From Lonepinella koalarum (GTDB taxonomy: Bacteria > Pseudomonadota > Gammaproteobacteria > Enterobacterales > Pasteurellaceae): 64,000 nt of DNA. Under the pieces are notes generated by a model. It saw only the letters and a list, made by a program, of their open reading frames with translations, searched no databases and was not told the DNA's origin. This document shows positions 39,615 to 47,834 of this stretch, piece after piece; within the stretch, counting starts at the first letter, position 1; every line of letters begins with the position of its first letter. The stretch is taken from NCBI RefSeq assembly GCF_004565475.1, contig NZ_SRHX01000003.1, forward strand, positions 124,001 to 188,000, given 5' to 3'. The position numbers and the translations under genes are program-made.

Positions 39615-40847
39615 ATGAAAATTTTATTATTGCATCAATATTTTTTAGAAGAAGATGATGCTGGTGGTTCTCGTTGGAATGAATTAACGAAGAACTGGGT
39701 AGAAAAGGGGCATCAAGTTACAGTTATTGCTGGTATGATTCATGCTAATGGCTTGGAGAAAAGAGCAGAGTATAAAGGAAAATACTTTTGTAAGAAAAAG
39801 CAAGGGAAAATAGACGTGCATAGAACCCATGTTTCAGAGTCTTATAATAATGGATTCTTAGGGCGTTTATGGGGATATTTCTCTTTTATGTTCTCTTCAT
39901 TGTGGGCTGGATTATTTAAAGCTAAAGGTGAATATGATGTCGTCATTGTAACATCTCCACCACTTTTTATCGGAGTTTCAGGATATATCATCTCACTATT
40001 TAAACGAAAACCTATGGTGTTTGAGGTTAGAGATTTATGGCCTGAATCAGCGATTGATACAGGTATCCTTACAAATAAATTTATTATAAAATTAGCCTAT
40101 GCTGTAGAAAAATTTCTTTACAAAAAGTCAAAATTCATAAATGTATTAACGCCTGCTTTTTATAATATACTTCGTGATAAAAAGAGTATTCCGATAGAAA
40201 AACTATTGATGATTCCAAATGCGGCAGACTTTAGTTTGTCAGAAGAAGTTATGTTAAGTTTTGATAGAGATAAATTTAGAAAAGAACATAATATTGATGA
40301 ATATTTTGTTGTTACATACGTTGGTGCTCATGGTGTGGCAAACAATTTAGAACAACTATTGGAAGCTGGTAAAATATTGGAAGACACTAATGTATTGTTT
40401 CTTTTGATTGGGCAAGGAATGGAAAAAGCTACGCTAATAGATAAAGCAAAAAAAATGAATGTAAGAAATGTTCGTTTTTTAGATGCTGTGCCTAAAAAAG
40501 AAGTGTTTAAGTATATTCTAGCTTCAGAAATGGGTGTTTCTGTATTAAAAAAAGTAGATACATTTAAAACTGTGTATTCAAACAAAACATTTGATTATTT
40601 TTCATGTAAGAAACCGATTTTAATGGCAATAGATGGCGTTTCTCGAGAACTTGTAGAAACTGCAAATGCAGGCTCATATGTAGAACCTGAAAATATTGAT
40701 GAATATAATAGAATTATTCGAGAGTATATGCGTAATCCTGAGCGATTGGTTCGAGAAGGTGAAAATGGCTATAAATTTGCCCAAGAGAATTTTAATAGAG
40801 AATTATTGGCTGCTAAGTATATTCAACATTTAGAAAATTTAAAATAA
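39615..40847 (+). CDS. Glycosyltransferase, GT4 family, WbuB-like
   Basis: This 410-residue GT-B protein begins KILLLHQYFLEEDDAGGSRW and has FEVRDLWPESAIDTG near residue 137, features of the WbuB/WcaI group. The C-terminal donor domain has FLLIGQGMEKATL and a Glu-rich end. Members often add the second sugar to an amino-sugar-linked undecaprenyl carrier, which fits the PglC-like initiating transferase encoded 21 bp downstream. The acceptor and donor cannot be named from sequence. Confidence 0.82.
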   Translation: MKILLLHQYFLEEDDAGGSRWNELTKNWVEKGHQVTVIAGMIHANGLEKRAEYKGKYFCKKKQGKIDVHRTHVSESYNNGFLGRLWGYFSFMFSSLWAGLFKAKGEYDVVIVTSPPLFIGVSGYIISLFKRKPMVFEVRDLWPESAIDTGILTNKFIIKLAYAVEKFLYKKSKFINVLTPAFYNILRDKKSIPIEKLLMIPNAADFSLSEEVMLSFDRDKFRKEHNIDEYFVVTYVGAHGVANNLEQLLEAGKILEDTNVLFLLIGQGMEKATLIDKAKKMNVRNVRFLDAVPKKEVFKYILASEMGVSVLKKVDTFKTVYSNKTFDYFSCKKPILMAIDGVSRELVETANAGSYVEPENIDEYNRIIREYMRNPERLVREGENGYKFAQENFNRELLAAKYIQHLENLK

Positions 40848-40868
40848 ACCTTCTGTGAGCATATATCA

Positions 40869-41465
40869 ATGAAACGCCTATTAGATATTTTAATTTCAAG
40901 CATTGCTTTAGTCATTCTTTCCCCTATATTCCTAATCATTGCATATAAGGTTAAGAAAAATTTAGGTTCGCCTGTGTTATTTAAGCAAACTCGCCCAGGG
41001 TTAAGTGGTAAACCCTTTAAAATGATTAAATTCCGCACAATGAAAGATGCGGTGGATAAAGACGGTAATCCATTGCCTGATGCAGAGCGTTTAACCGATT
41101 TTGGTAAAATGTTGCGTGCGACAAGTTTAGATGAAATGCCCGAATTGTGGAATGTACTAAAAGGTGAAATGAGTATAGTCGGTCCTCGTCCTCTATTAAT
41201 GGAATATGTATCTTTATACAACGAAGAACAAGCCAAGCGACATAATGTTCGCCCTGGAATTACAGGCTATGCACAAATTAATGGGCGTAATGCAATTTCG
41301 TGGGAAGAAAAATTTAAACTTGATGTGTGGTATGTGGAAAATCAATCGTTATGGTTGGATTTCAAGATTATGTTGCAAACCGTGAAAAAAGTCATTGCGA
41401 AAGACGATATTAATGCAGCAAATGATGCGACAATGCCGAAGTTTACAGGATCTAAAGGTGAATAA
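40869..41465 (+). CDS. Initiating phosphoglycosyl transferase, PglC-like
   Basis: This 198-residue monotopic enzyme of the bacterial sugar transferase family has an N-terminal re-entrant membrane helix (LLDILISSIALVILSPIFLIIA), KMIKFRTM, and the catalytic Asp-Glu pair in TSLDEMPELWNVLKGEMS. It matches the short PglC form, which transfers phospho-N,N'-diacetylbacillosamine or a close relative to undecaprenyl phosphate. The pglD/E/F-like genes downstream make that donor. Its stop overlaps the next start (TAATG). Confidence 0.88.
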   Translation: MKRLLDILISSIALVILSPIFLIIAYKVKKNLGSPVLFKQTRPGLSGKPFKMIKFRTMKDAVDKDGNPLPDAERLTDFGKMLRATSLDEMPELWNVLKGEMSIVGPRPLLMEYVSLYNEEQAKRHNVRPGITGYAQINGRNAISWEEKFKLDVWYVENQSLWLDFKIMLQTVKKVIAKDDINAANDATMPKFTGSKGE

Positions 41466-41929
41466 TGAATGATCTAATCATCTACAATACTGATGACGGC
41501 AAAAGCAATGTTGCTTTATTAGTTCGTGAAAATCAAGTTTGGCTCACGCAAAATCAACTAGCTGAACTTTTTGACACCACTGTCCAAAATATCGGCTTAC
41601 ACATCAAGAACATCTTGCAAGACAACGAGTTAGAAGAGATTTCAGTTATAAAGGATTCCTTTATAACTGCCGAAGATGGCAAGCAATATCAAACTCAGCA
41701 TTATTCATTGGAAATGATTTTAGCGGTTGGTTTCCGTGTTCGTAGTAAACGTGGTGTGCAGTTTCGCCGTTGGGCAAACACGGTGTTGCGTAGTTATTTA
41801 GAAAAAGTTTTTTTTATTGATAGCGAACGGTTGAAAAAGATTTTTGAAAGTGGTGAATTAGATGAAGAAGTGGTATGTCGGCATTTCCGACACACCACTC
41901 AGCATGGTGCGATTGAAAGTTTACAGTAA
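41465..41929 (+). CDS. Truncated, chimeric RhuM-family protein
   Basis: This is 154 residues, about half of a full RhuM. Residues 1-118 match the RhuM N-terminal domain (LVRENQVWLTQNQLAELFDTTVQNIGLHIKNIL, then FRVRSKRGVQFRRWA). After SERLK the text jumps to [27 protein letters not shown], which belongs to an early part of a different RhuM, and it ends abruptly in SLQ. This is therefore a recombination product and probably not functional as RhuM. The junction DNA matches the full RhuM gene at 48000. Confidence 0.75.
   Translation: MNDLIIYNTDDGKSNVALLVRENQVWLTQNQLAELFDTTVQNIGLHIKNILQDNELEEISVIKDSFITAEDGKQYQTQHYSLEMILAVGFRVRSKRGVQFRRWANTVLRSYLEKVFFIDSERLKKIFESGELDEEVVCRHFRHTTQHGAIESLQ
41831..41866 (+). 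repeat. 36-bp direct repeat, left copy
   Basis: The segment starting TTGAAAAAGATTTTTGAAAG matches 48000-48035 with one mismatch. The two copies lie in the chimeric and the full-length RhuM genes in the same orientation, 6.17 kb apart, and enclose the pglD-maoC-pglE-pglF-AlbA_2 genes. Confidence 0.85.
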
Positions 41930-41956
41930 TTCAAATTTACAAATTAAGAGGTAATT

Positions 41957-42610
41957 ATGTATATTGGTATTTATGGGGCAAGCGGATTTGGTAAAGAAGT
42001 GATGCCTTTAGTTAGGCAGCAATATCCAAATTTAAGAAAAGAAAACTTTGTATTTATTGATGATGGTAGTGAATTAAATGATTTAAATCAATACAGAGTA
42101 ATTAGCTACAATGAGTTTTTATCTAGTTCAGAGCAAGATAAAGGTGTAGTGATTGCTATCGCAAATAGTGCGGTAAGAGAGCTATTATCCGTAAAATTAG
42201 AACAGGACAATATACCGCAGTTATCTATACAAGCACTAAATACAGTTGTGTTAGATGATGTTGTTATTGGAGAAGGAAGTATTTTATGTTCATTTACTTG
42301 TTTAACGTCTAACATTAAAATTGGTAAAGGATTTCATGCCAACATTTATAGCTATGTGGCTCATGATTGTATTATTGGTGATTATGTAACTTTTGCCCCT
42401 AGTGTTAAATGTAATGGTAATGTACACATTGAAGATCATGCTTATATTGGCACGGGAGCGGTAATTAAACAAGGAACACCAAAACGTCCTATTACCATTG
42501 GTAAAGGTGCGGTTATTGGTATGGGGGCGGTTGTAACAAAAAGCGTTCCAGCTGGAGTAACCGTATTTGGAAATCCTGCTAAGCCATTAGGGAGACAACG
42601 TAATGACTAA
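41957..42610 (+). CDS. PglD-type sugar N-acyltransferase
   Basis: This 217-residue protein has the PglD N-terminal Rossmann-like domain (YIGIYGASGFGKEVMPLV) and a C-terminal left-handed beta-helix (IGEGSILCSFTCLTSNIKIGKGFHANIYSYVAHDCIIGDYVTFAPSVKCNGNV). The catalytic His is in YVAHDC. PglD acetylates the C4 amine of UDP-4-amino-4,6-dideoxy-GlcNAc. The overlapping MaoC-like gene suggests that the acyl group here may be different. Aminotransferase and dehydratase for the substrate are encoded downstream. Confidence 0.85.
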   Translation: MYIGIYGASGFGKEVMPLVRQQYPNLRKENFVFIDDGSELNDLNQYRVISYNEFLSSSEQDKGVVIAIANSAVRELLSVKLEQDNIPQLSIQALNTVVLDDVVIGEGSILCSFTCLTSNIKIGKGFHANIYSYVAHDCIIGDYVTFAPSVKCNGNVHIEDHAYIGTGAVIKQGTPKRPITIGKGAVIGMGAVVTKSVPAGVTVFGNPAKPLGRQRND

Positions 42611-43031
42611 AACATTTCATTTAGGGGCTATCCCTATTGAAGATATTGAAATTGGAATGACCTTATCATATTCTCAAACGATTACAGATAGTGATATAAA
42701 AGCATTTGCTGGATTATCGGGAGACCATAATCCTATACATGTTGATGAAAAATATGCAGAAAATAGCCGTTTTAAAAAACGTATTGCTCATGGCTTAATG
42801 TCAGCTGGATTTTTTTCTCAGTTATTTGGAACGAAATTACCAGGTCCAGGCTGTGTATATACATCTCAATCATTAAAGTTTTTAAGACCTGTATATATAA
42901 ATGATACAGTTACAGCTACAGTTGAAGTCATAAATGTTGATATATCTAAAAAGAGAGTAACATTTAGGACATTTTGTACTGTTAATAACAAAAAAGTTAT
43001 TGATGGCGAAGCTGAAATTTATATCCCTTAA
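42603..43031 (+). CDS. MaoC-like (R)-specific enoyl-CoA hydratase
   Basis: This 142-residue single hot-dog-fold protein has the hydratase motif FAGLSGDHNPIHVDEKYA with the catalytic Asp and His, then RIAHGLMSAGFFSQL. Relatives (PhaJ type) hydrate crotonyl-CoA-like substrates to (R)-3-hydroxyacyl-CoA. Its start overlaps the last 8 bases of the PglD-like gene, so the two are tightly coexpressed. This is an unusual gene in a sugar locus; a role in making an acyl donor for the neighbouring acyltransferase is the simplest explanation, but it is inferred. Confidence 0.83.
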   Translation: MTKTFHLGAIPIEDIEIGMTLSYSQTITDSDIKAFAGLSGDHNPIHVDEKYAENSRFKKRIAHGLMSAGFFSQLFGTKLPGPGCVYTSQSLKFLRPVYINDTVTATVEVINVDISKKRVTFRTFCTVNNKKVIDGEAEIYIP

Positions 43032-43065
43032 TTTAATAAAATTATCCTAATTTTAAGGAGCAATT

Positions 43066-44238
43066 ATGCTTAATACATCACTTGAACCTTGGCCGTCATT
43101 TACGCAAGAAGAAGCTGATGCGGTATCTCAGGTTATTTTATCTAATAAAGTAAATTATTGGACAGGGCAAGAATGCCGTGAATTTGAAAAAGAATTTGCA
43201 CAGTTTGCTCAAACCAAATACGCAGTGGCTTTAACCAACGGTACGGTTGCCTTAGATGTTGCATTAAAAGCGTTAGACATTGGTGCTGGCGATGATGTGA
43301 TTGTTACATCTCGTACCTTTTTGGCTTCTGCTAGTTCTATTGTTACTGCTGGGGCAAATCCTGTATTTGCTGATGTGGAATTGGACAGCCAAAATATTTC
43401 ACGCCGTACCATTGAAGCGGTTTTAACACCAAATACCAAAGCCATTATTTGCGTGCATTTGGCTGGTTTAATGTGCGATATGGATCCGATTATGCAGTTG
43501 GCAGAAGAAAAAGGGCTGTATGTAATTGAAGATTGTGCTCAAGCACACGGGGCGATGTATAAAGGGCGTTCGGCTGGTTCTATTGGACATATCGGGGCTT
43601 GGTCGTTCTGTCAGGATAAGATTATGACCACAGGCGGTGAAGGTGGTATGGTTACCACGAATGATGAAGCTTTATGGAATAAAATGTGGTCGTATAAAGA
43701 TCACGGCAAAAGTTATGACAGTGTATATCACAAACAGCACCCAGCAGGTTTCCGTTGGTTGCACGATTCTTTTGGTACGAACTGGCGTATGATGGAAATG
43801 CAAGCCGTGATTGGGCGTATTCAGCTTAGACGTATGACAGAATGGACACAAAAACGTAATGCAAATATGCAAAAGATTTTGGCAGCCTTTGAAAATTCAC
43901 CGTATTTTACCGTGCATCACACACCGAAAGACTATGTTCACGCCGCTTATAAGTGCTATGTGCAAGTGAATGTTGAGCAATTACCACAAGGCTGGTCAAG
44001 AGATCGTATTATGCAAGAAATCAATGCCTTGGGTATTCCTTGTTATAGCGGTTCTTGCTCGGAAGTGTACTTGGAAAAGGCTTTTGATAATACACCGTGG
44101 CGACCACAAACGCGTTTGCCAAATGCGGTGCAACTGGGCGAAACCAGTTTGATGTTTTTGGTGCACCCGACTTTGAGTGAGCAGAGTTTGGAGAGAGTAG
44201 TTGGGGCGATTAAGGCTGTGATCGTGAAAATCAAATAA
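43066..44238 (+). CDS. PLP-dependent sugar aminotransferase, PglE-like (DegT/DnrJ/EryC1)
   Basis: This 390-residue enzyme has the DegT fold: ALTNGTVALDVALKAL near residue 56, VIEDCAQAHGAMYKG near 153, and the PLP lysine Lys185 in SFCQDKIMTTGGEGGM. It would transfer an amine from glutamate to the 4-keto sugar made by the PglF-like enzyme, giving UDP-4-amino-4,6-dideoxy-GlcNAc. AAGGAG precedes the ATG. A strong terminator follows, before pglF. The base composition is closer to the core genome than that of the 33-40 kb genes. Confidence 0.88.
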   Translation: MLNTSLEPWPSFTQEEADAVSQVILSNKVNYWTGQECREFEKEFAQFAQTKYAVALTNGTVALDVALKALDIGAGDDVIVTSRTFLASASSIVTAGANPVFADVELDSQNISRRTIEAVLTPNTKAIICVHLAGLMCDMDPIMQLAEEKGLYVIEDCAQAHGAMYKGRSAGSIGHIGAWSFCQDKIMTTGGEGGMVTTNDEALWNKMWSYKDHGKSYDSVYHKQHPAGFRWLHDSFGTNWRMMEMQAVIGRIQLRRMTEWTQKRNANMQKILAAFENSPYFTVHHTPKDYVHAAYKCYVQVNVEQLPQGWSRDRIMQEINALGIPCYSGSCSEVYLEKAFDNTPWRPQTRLPNAVQLGETSLMFLVHPTLSEQSLERVVGAIKAVIVKIK

Positions 44239-44246
44239 GATGAAAA

Positions 44247-44280
44247 ATAAAGCGGATAGTTCTATTCGCTTTATATTTTT
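44247..44280 (+). terminator. Intrinsic terminator inside the polysaccharide locus
   Basis: A 12-bp stem with one G-T pair (ATAAAGCGGATA with TATTCGCTTTAT) and a GTTC loop is followed by TATTTTT. It lies in the 53-bp gap between the aminotransferase and pglF-like genes. It should reduce transcription of the distal genes unless readthrough or a local promoter compensates. Confidence 0.75.
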
Positions 44281-44291
44281 AGGAATAGAGT

Positions 44292-46181
44292 ATGTTGGAT
44301 AATATTTTAAATTTATCAAGAACAACCAAAAGAATCATCACTATATTTGTTGATATATTTTTGGTTGCAATCGCTTATTTTGGTGCATTTATTGTTAGGC
44401 TAGAAGATAACGCCATAAATTTATTTGACGGTGAATATTTGAACGTATTTGCTATTTTATTCCCTGTTAGCATATTAGTATTTATTAAGCTTGGTTTATA
44501 TCGTGCTGTTTTACGCTTTGTTACGATAAGAATTGTAAAAGGCGTATTAGTAGGCACTGCTTTTTCTACAGCTATTTTATTATTGTTGTCTTTCTTATTT
44601 AATATTTGGATGCCAAGAAGCATTCCATTTTTATATTTCTTTTTTTTGACAATTTTAATCATTTCTAGTCGCTTGACTTTTCGAAGCTTGTTAAACAAAG
44701 GGAAAGATAAAGGGCAATGCGTAATCATCTACGGAGCTGGCGATTCAGGTCGTCAGCTTTTAACTGCATTAAACCAAATGAGTGGTTATTTTGTGGCGGC
44801 ATTTGTAGATGATAATCGTAAATTACATAAATTAACCTTGCACGGCATTACCGTTTACTCCCCAGCAGAATTAGAACGCTTGATTGCACAGCATAATGTG
44901 CAACAAGTTTTACTCGCTATTCCGAGTGTGCCGATGAGTCGCCGCCGAGAAATTATTGAAAATTTAACCGCACTTCCGTGTGAAGTGTTATCTATTCCCG
45001 GAATGGAAGATTTGGTTACAGGCAAAGCCAAATTATCTACCTTAAATAAAGTGTCGATTGATGATTTATTAGGGCGTGATCCAGTTAAACCGATTAACGA
45101 TTTATTAAAAGCGAATATCGTCAATAAAAATGTAATGGTAACAGGGGCGGGCGGATCGATTGGTTCAGAATTATGCCGTCAAATTATCAATCAACAGCCG
45201 AAAAAATTAGTATTATTTGAGCTTAATGAATTTAGTTTATATGCCATTGAAGCCGAATTGCGTGAAGTGATTAAGCGTAATCAGCTGGATATTCAACTGA
45301 TTCCGATTTTAGGTACAATTCAAAATAAAGCCCATTTGATGAAAGTGATGTCCACATTTAAAATCAACACGCTTTATCACGCAGCCGCCTATAAACACGT
45401 TCCTTTGGTGGAATATAATATGATTGAAGGGGTAAAAAATAATATTTTCGGCACGTTAAATTGTGCGTTGTCGGCAATTGAAACTGCGGTTGAAAGTTTT
45501 ATTTTGATTTCAACGGATAAAGCAGTTCGCCCGACAAATGTAATGGGAACAACTAAGCGTATTGCAGAACTGGTTTTACAGGCTCAAGCTAAAGCACAAG
45601 CCACAACTCGTTTTTGTATGGTGCGATTTGGTAATGTACTGGGTTCTTCGGGGTCTGTTGTACCATTATTTAGAAAACAGATTGAGCAAGGTGGTCCGAT
45701 TACCTTAACGCACCCTGAAATTACCCGTTATTTTATGACCATTCCTGAAGCATCACAGTTGGTAATCCAAGCTGGAGCAATGGGTGTCGGGGGCGATGTG
45801 TTTGTATTGGATATGGGCGAATCAGTAAAAATCATTGATTTAGCCAAACGGATGATTTCCCTAATGGGAATGAAAGAAAAATCCGTAGAAAATCCAAATG
45901 GCATTGAAATCAAAATCACCGGTTTACGCCCAGGTGAAAAACTGTACGAAGAGTTATTGATTGGCGATAATGTGTCAAAAAGCACGCACCCACGCATTAT
46001 GACCGCAAAAGAAATTATGCTTGATTGGAGTGAATTGAGCGTATTGTTAGAGCAATTAGGTAATGCTTGTGCAAATGCAGATGTGAAATTGGTACGAGAA
46101 TTATTGTTGAAATTCCCAGCGAGTTTTAATCCTGTAGATGGGATTTGTGATTTGGTGTGGAGAGAGAAACTTAACGCATAA
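44292..46181 (+). CDS. UDP-GlcNAc 4,6-dehydratase, PglF/WbpM family
   Basis: This 629-residue protein has four N-terminal TM helices, a first Rossmann domain (IYGAGDSGRQLL near residue 148), and a catalytic SDR domain (VTGAGGSIGSELCRQI near 285). The active site has the membrane-type form STDKAVRPTNVMG. It converts UDP-GlcNAc to UDP-4-keto-6-deoxy-GlcNAc, the first step to bacillosamine-type sugars. GGAATAGAG precedes the ATG. It follows a terminator, so its expression may be set separately. Confidence 0.9.
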   Translation: MLDNILNLSRTTKRIITIFVDIFLVAIAYFGAFIVRLEDNAINLFDGEYLNVFAILFPVSILVFIKLGLYRAVLRFVTIRIVKGVLVGTAFSTAILLLLSFLFNIWMPRSIPFLYFFFLTILIISSRLTFRSLLNKGKDKGQCVIIYGAGDSGRQLLTALNQMSGYFVAAFVDDNRKLHKLTLHGITVYSPAELERLIAQHNVQQVLLAIPSVPMSRRREIIENLTALPCEVLSIPGMEDLVTGKAKLSTLNKVSIDDLLGRDPVKPINDLLKANIVNKNVMVTGAGGSIGSELCRQIINQQPKKLVLFELNEFSLYAIEAELREVIKRNQLDIQLIPILGTIQNKAHLMKVMSTFKINTLYHAAAYKHVPLVEYNMIEGVKNNIFGTLNCALSAIETAVESFILISTDKAVRPTNVMGTTKRIAELVLQAQAKAQATTRFCMVRFGNVLGSSGSVVPLFRKQIEQGGPITLTHPEITRYFMTIPEASQLVIQAGAMGVGGDVFVLDMGESVKIIDLAKRMISLMGMKEKSVENPNGIEIKITGLRPGEKLYEELLIGDNVSKSTHPRIMTAKEIMLDWSELSVLLEQLGNACANADVKLVRELLLKFPASFNPVDGICDLVWREKLNA

Positions 46182-46266
46182 TTTTGCAAAAAGTCCTGAA
46201 AAAAACACCGCAGTTTTGTTATATTTTTATCATAACCACGACAACTTAAAAGCGAGAGAAAGAACA

Positions 46267-47823
46267 ATGAACAAAACCGAACTGTTACAAAAACTCACCG
46301 ATATAGAATGGGACGATTTTGAAGTAAAGTCAGCCCACAATGGCTTGCCTGAAAATATTTGGGAAACGGTGAGTGCGTTTAGTAATGGTTCGGGCGGTTG
46401 GATTGTGTTAGGTATTGAGCAAAAAGGCAAAATTTATGAGATTGTCGGCGTGTCGAACGCAGAAAAACTCGAACAGAATTTCACCACAGTATTACGCAGT
46501 CGGGATAAATTCAGTGTGTTAATCAATCCGCTATGTAAAAAATATCATTTTGATAATAAAACAGTCTTAGCATTTTTTATTCCAGCTGCGGAGCAAAAAC
46601 CTGTTTATTTTAATAAATTGGCAAATACATTTATCCGTACAGGCAGTGGCGATCAGCGAGCCAGTAAAGAAGAAATAAATGCCTTATTGCGTGATCAATT
46701 ATTTGGGGTGATGTCAGCCAAGCCAGCACTAAGAACCACGCTTGATGATATAAACCGCACTACACTGGGGCGTTATCGTGATTATATGGCACGATTTAAC
46801 CCTGCTTTGCCCTATAATACGATGCCCGAAGATGAATTTTTGCAACGTTTGCAAATTGTGGACGGCGAACATTTAACTTACGGAGGCTTGCTGTTTTTGG
46901 GTAAAAATATTGCTATTAACCGCAATATTTCAGATTTTCGGGTAGATTTATTGGAAATCCCGGGGCGTTCTTATGCGGAAGCAGAGCCACGCTATACTTT
47001 CCGTTTAGAAGAGCAAGAAAATCTGTGGGAATATTATTTTGCGATTATTGAACGGCTAAAACGCTATGTGGATATGCCGTTTAAAATGAATGATTTAGGC
47101 ATTGCAGTAGAAAATAGTCCGCAACTTGAAGCCTTGCGAGAAGCCTTGGTCAATATGTTAATGCACACCGATTATTTCAGTGTGGCAAAACCCAGAGTGC
47201 GGATTTTTTCTGATCGCATTGAATTTGAAAATCCCGGTAGTTTTCCCTTGCCGATAGAAGAATTGTTAAAAACCGATGTTTCAGTTCCCCGAAATCCAGT
47301 GATTGCAAAATTATTTCGCCACGTCAAACTGGCTGAAAATGCTGGTTTTGGATTTGATAAAATTTTAGTTTGGGAAACAGAAACACACACGAAAGTCAAT
47401 TTTGATAAAAGTATTGCCTTTTCAAAGGTGACTTTTCCGTTGGCGAAAAAGTTGGGGGATATAGAGCAAGCGGGGGACAAGTTGGGGGGAAGTCAGGGAC
47501 AAGTCACCGACCATGTTACCATGCAAGTCGGGACCAAGTCGGGACCAAGTCGGGACCAAGTCGGGACCAAGTCAGATATTTGCTTAATAGATGAACAGAA
47601 ATTTTTATTAGAACAGTGGCAAGATGAACATTCATTACTTGATTTGATGAATTGGCTAAGTCGAAGCAATCGGACGAAGTTTAGACAGCAAATTCTTACA
47701 CCATTACTTGAACAAGGCATTGCCGAAATGACCATCCCCGATAAACCTAACAGCCGTTTACAACGCTATCGCTTAACTGAAAAAGGGCGAGCATTGGCGT
47801 TAAAGATTGCTAATGGAAAATAG
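46267..47823 (+). CDS. Schlafen AlbA_2-domain ATP-binding regulator-like protein
   Basis: The ATG at 46267 is chosen (GAGAGAAAG upstream) over an earlier in-frame start inside pglF. The 518-residue protein has an N-terminal AlbA_2 domain (about 15-125, FEVKSAHNGLPENIWETVSAFSNGSGGWIVLGIE), an ATPase-like C-terminal domain (LREALVNMLMHTDY, RIFSDRIEFENPGSFPLP, ENAGFGFDKI), a repeat linker and a winged-helix tail. Such proteins occur in defence and mobile contexts. Its function is unknown. An 11-bp repeat tract makes its 3' third frameshift-prone. Confidence 0.8.
   Translation: MNKTELLQKLTDIEWDDFEVKSAHNGLPENIWETVSAFSNGSGGWIVLGIEQKGKIYEIVGVSNAEKLEQNFTTVLRSRDKFSVLINPLCKKYHFDNKTVLAFFIPAAEQKPVYFNKLANTFIRTGSGDQRASKEEINALLRDQLFGVMSAKPALRTTLDDINRTTLGRYRDYMARFNPALPYNTMPEDEFLQRLQIVDGEHLTYGGLLFLGKNIAINRNISDFRVDLLEIPGRSYAEAEPRYTFRLEEQENLWEYYFAIIERLKRYVDMPFKMNDLGIAVENSPQLEALREALVNMLMHTDYFSVAKPRVRIFSDRIEFENPGSFPLPIEELLKTDVSVPRNPVIAKLFRHVKLAENAGFGFDKILVWETETHTKVNFDKSIAFSKVTFPLAKKLGDIEQAGDKLGGSQGQVTDHVTMQVGTKSGPSRDQVGTKSDICLIDEQKFLLEQWQDEHSLLDLMNWLSRSNRTKFRQQILTPLLEQGIAEMTIPDKPNSRLQRYRLTEKGRALALKIANGK
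47527..47570 (+). repeat. 11-bp in-gene tandem repeat, four units
   Basis: GTCGGGACCAA occurs four times in a row inside the AlbA_2 gene, read as the QVGTKSGPSRD linker. Related GGGACAAGT sequences lie just upstream. Eleven is not a multiple of three, so unit gain or loss shifts the frame of the C-terminal winged-helix part. Confidence 0.93.
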
Positions 47824-47834
47824 TGGAGAGTCGT

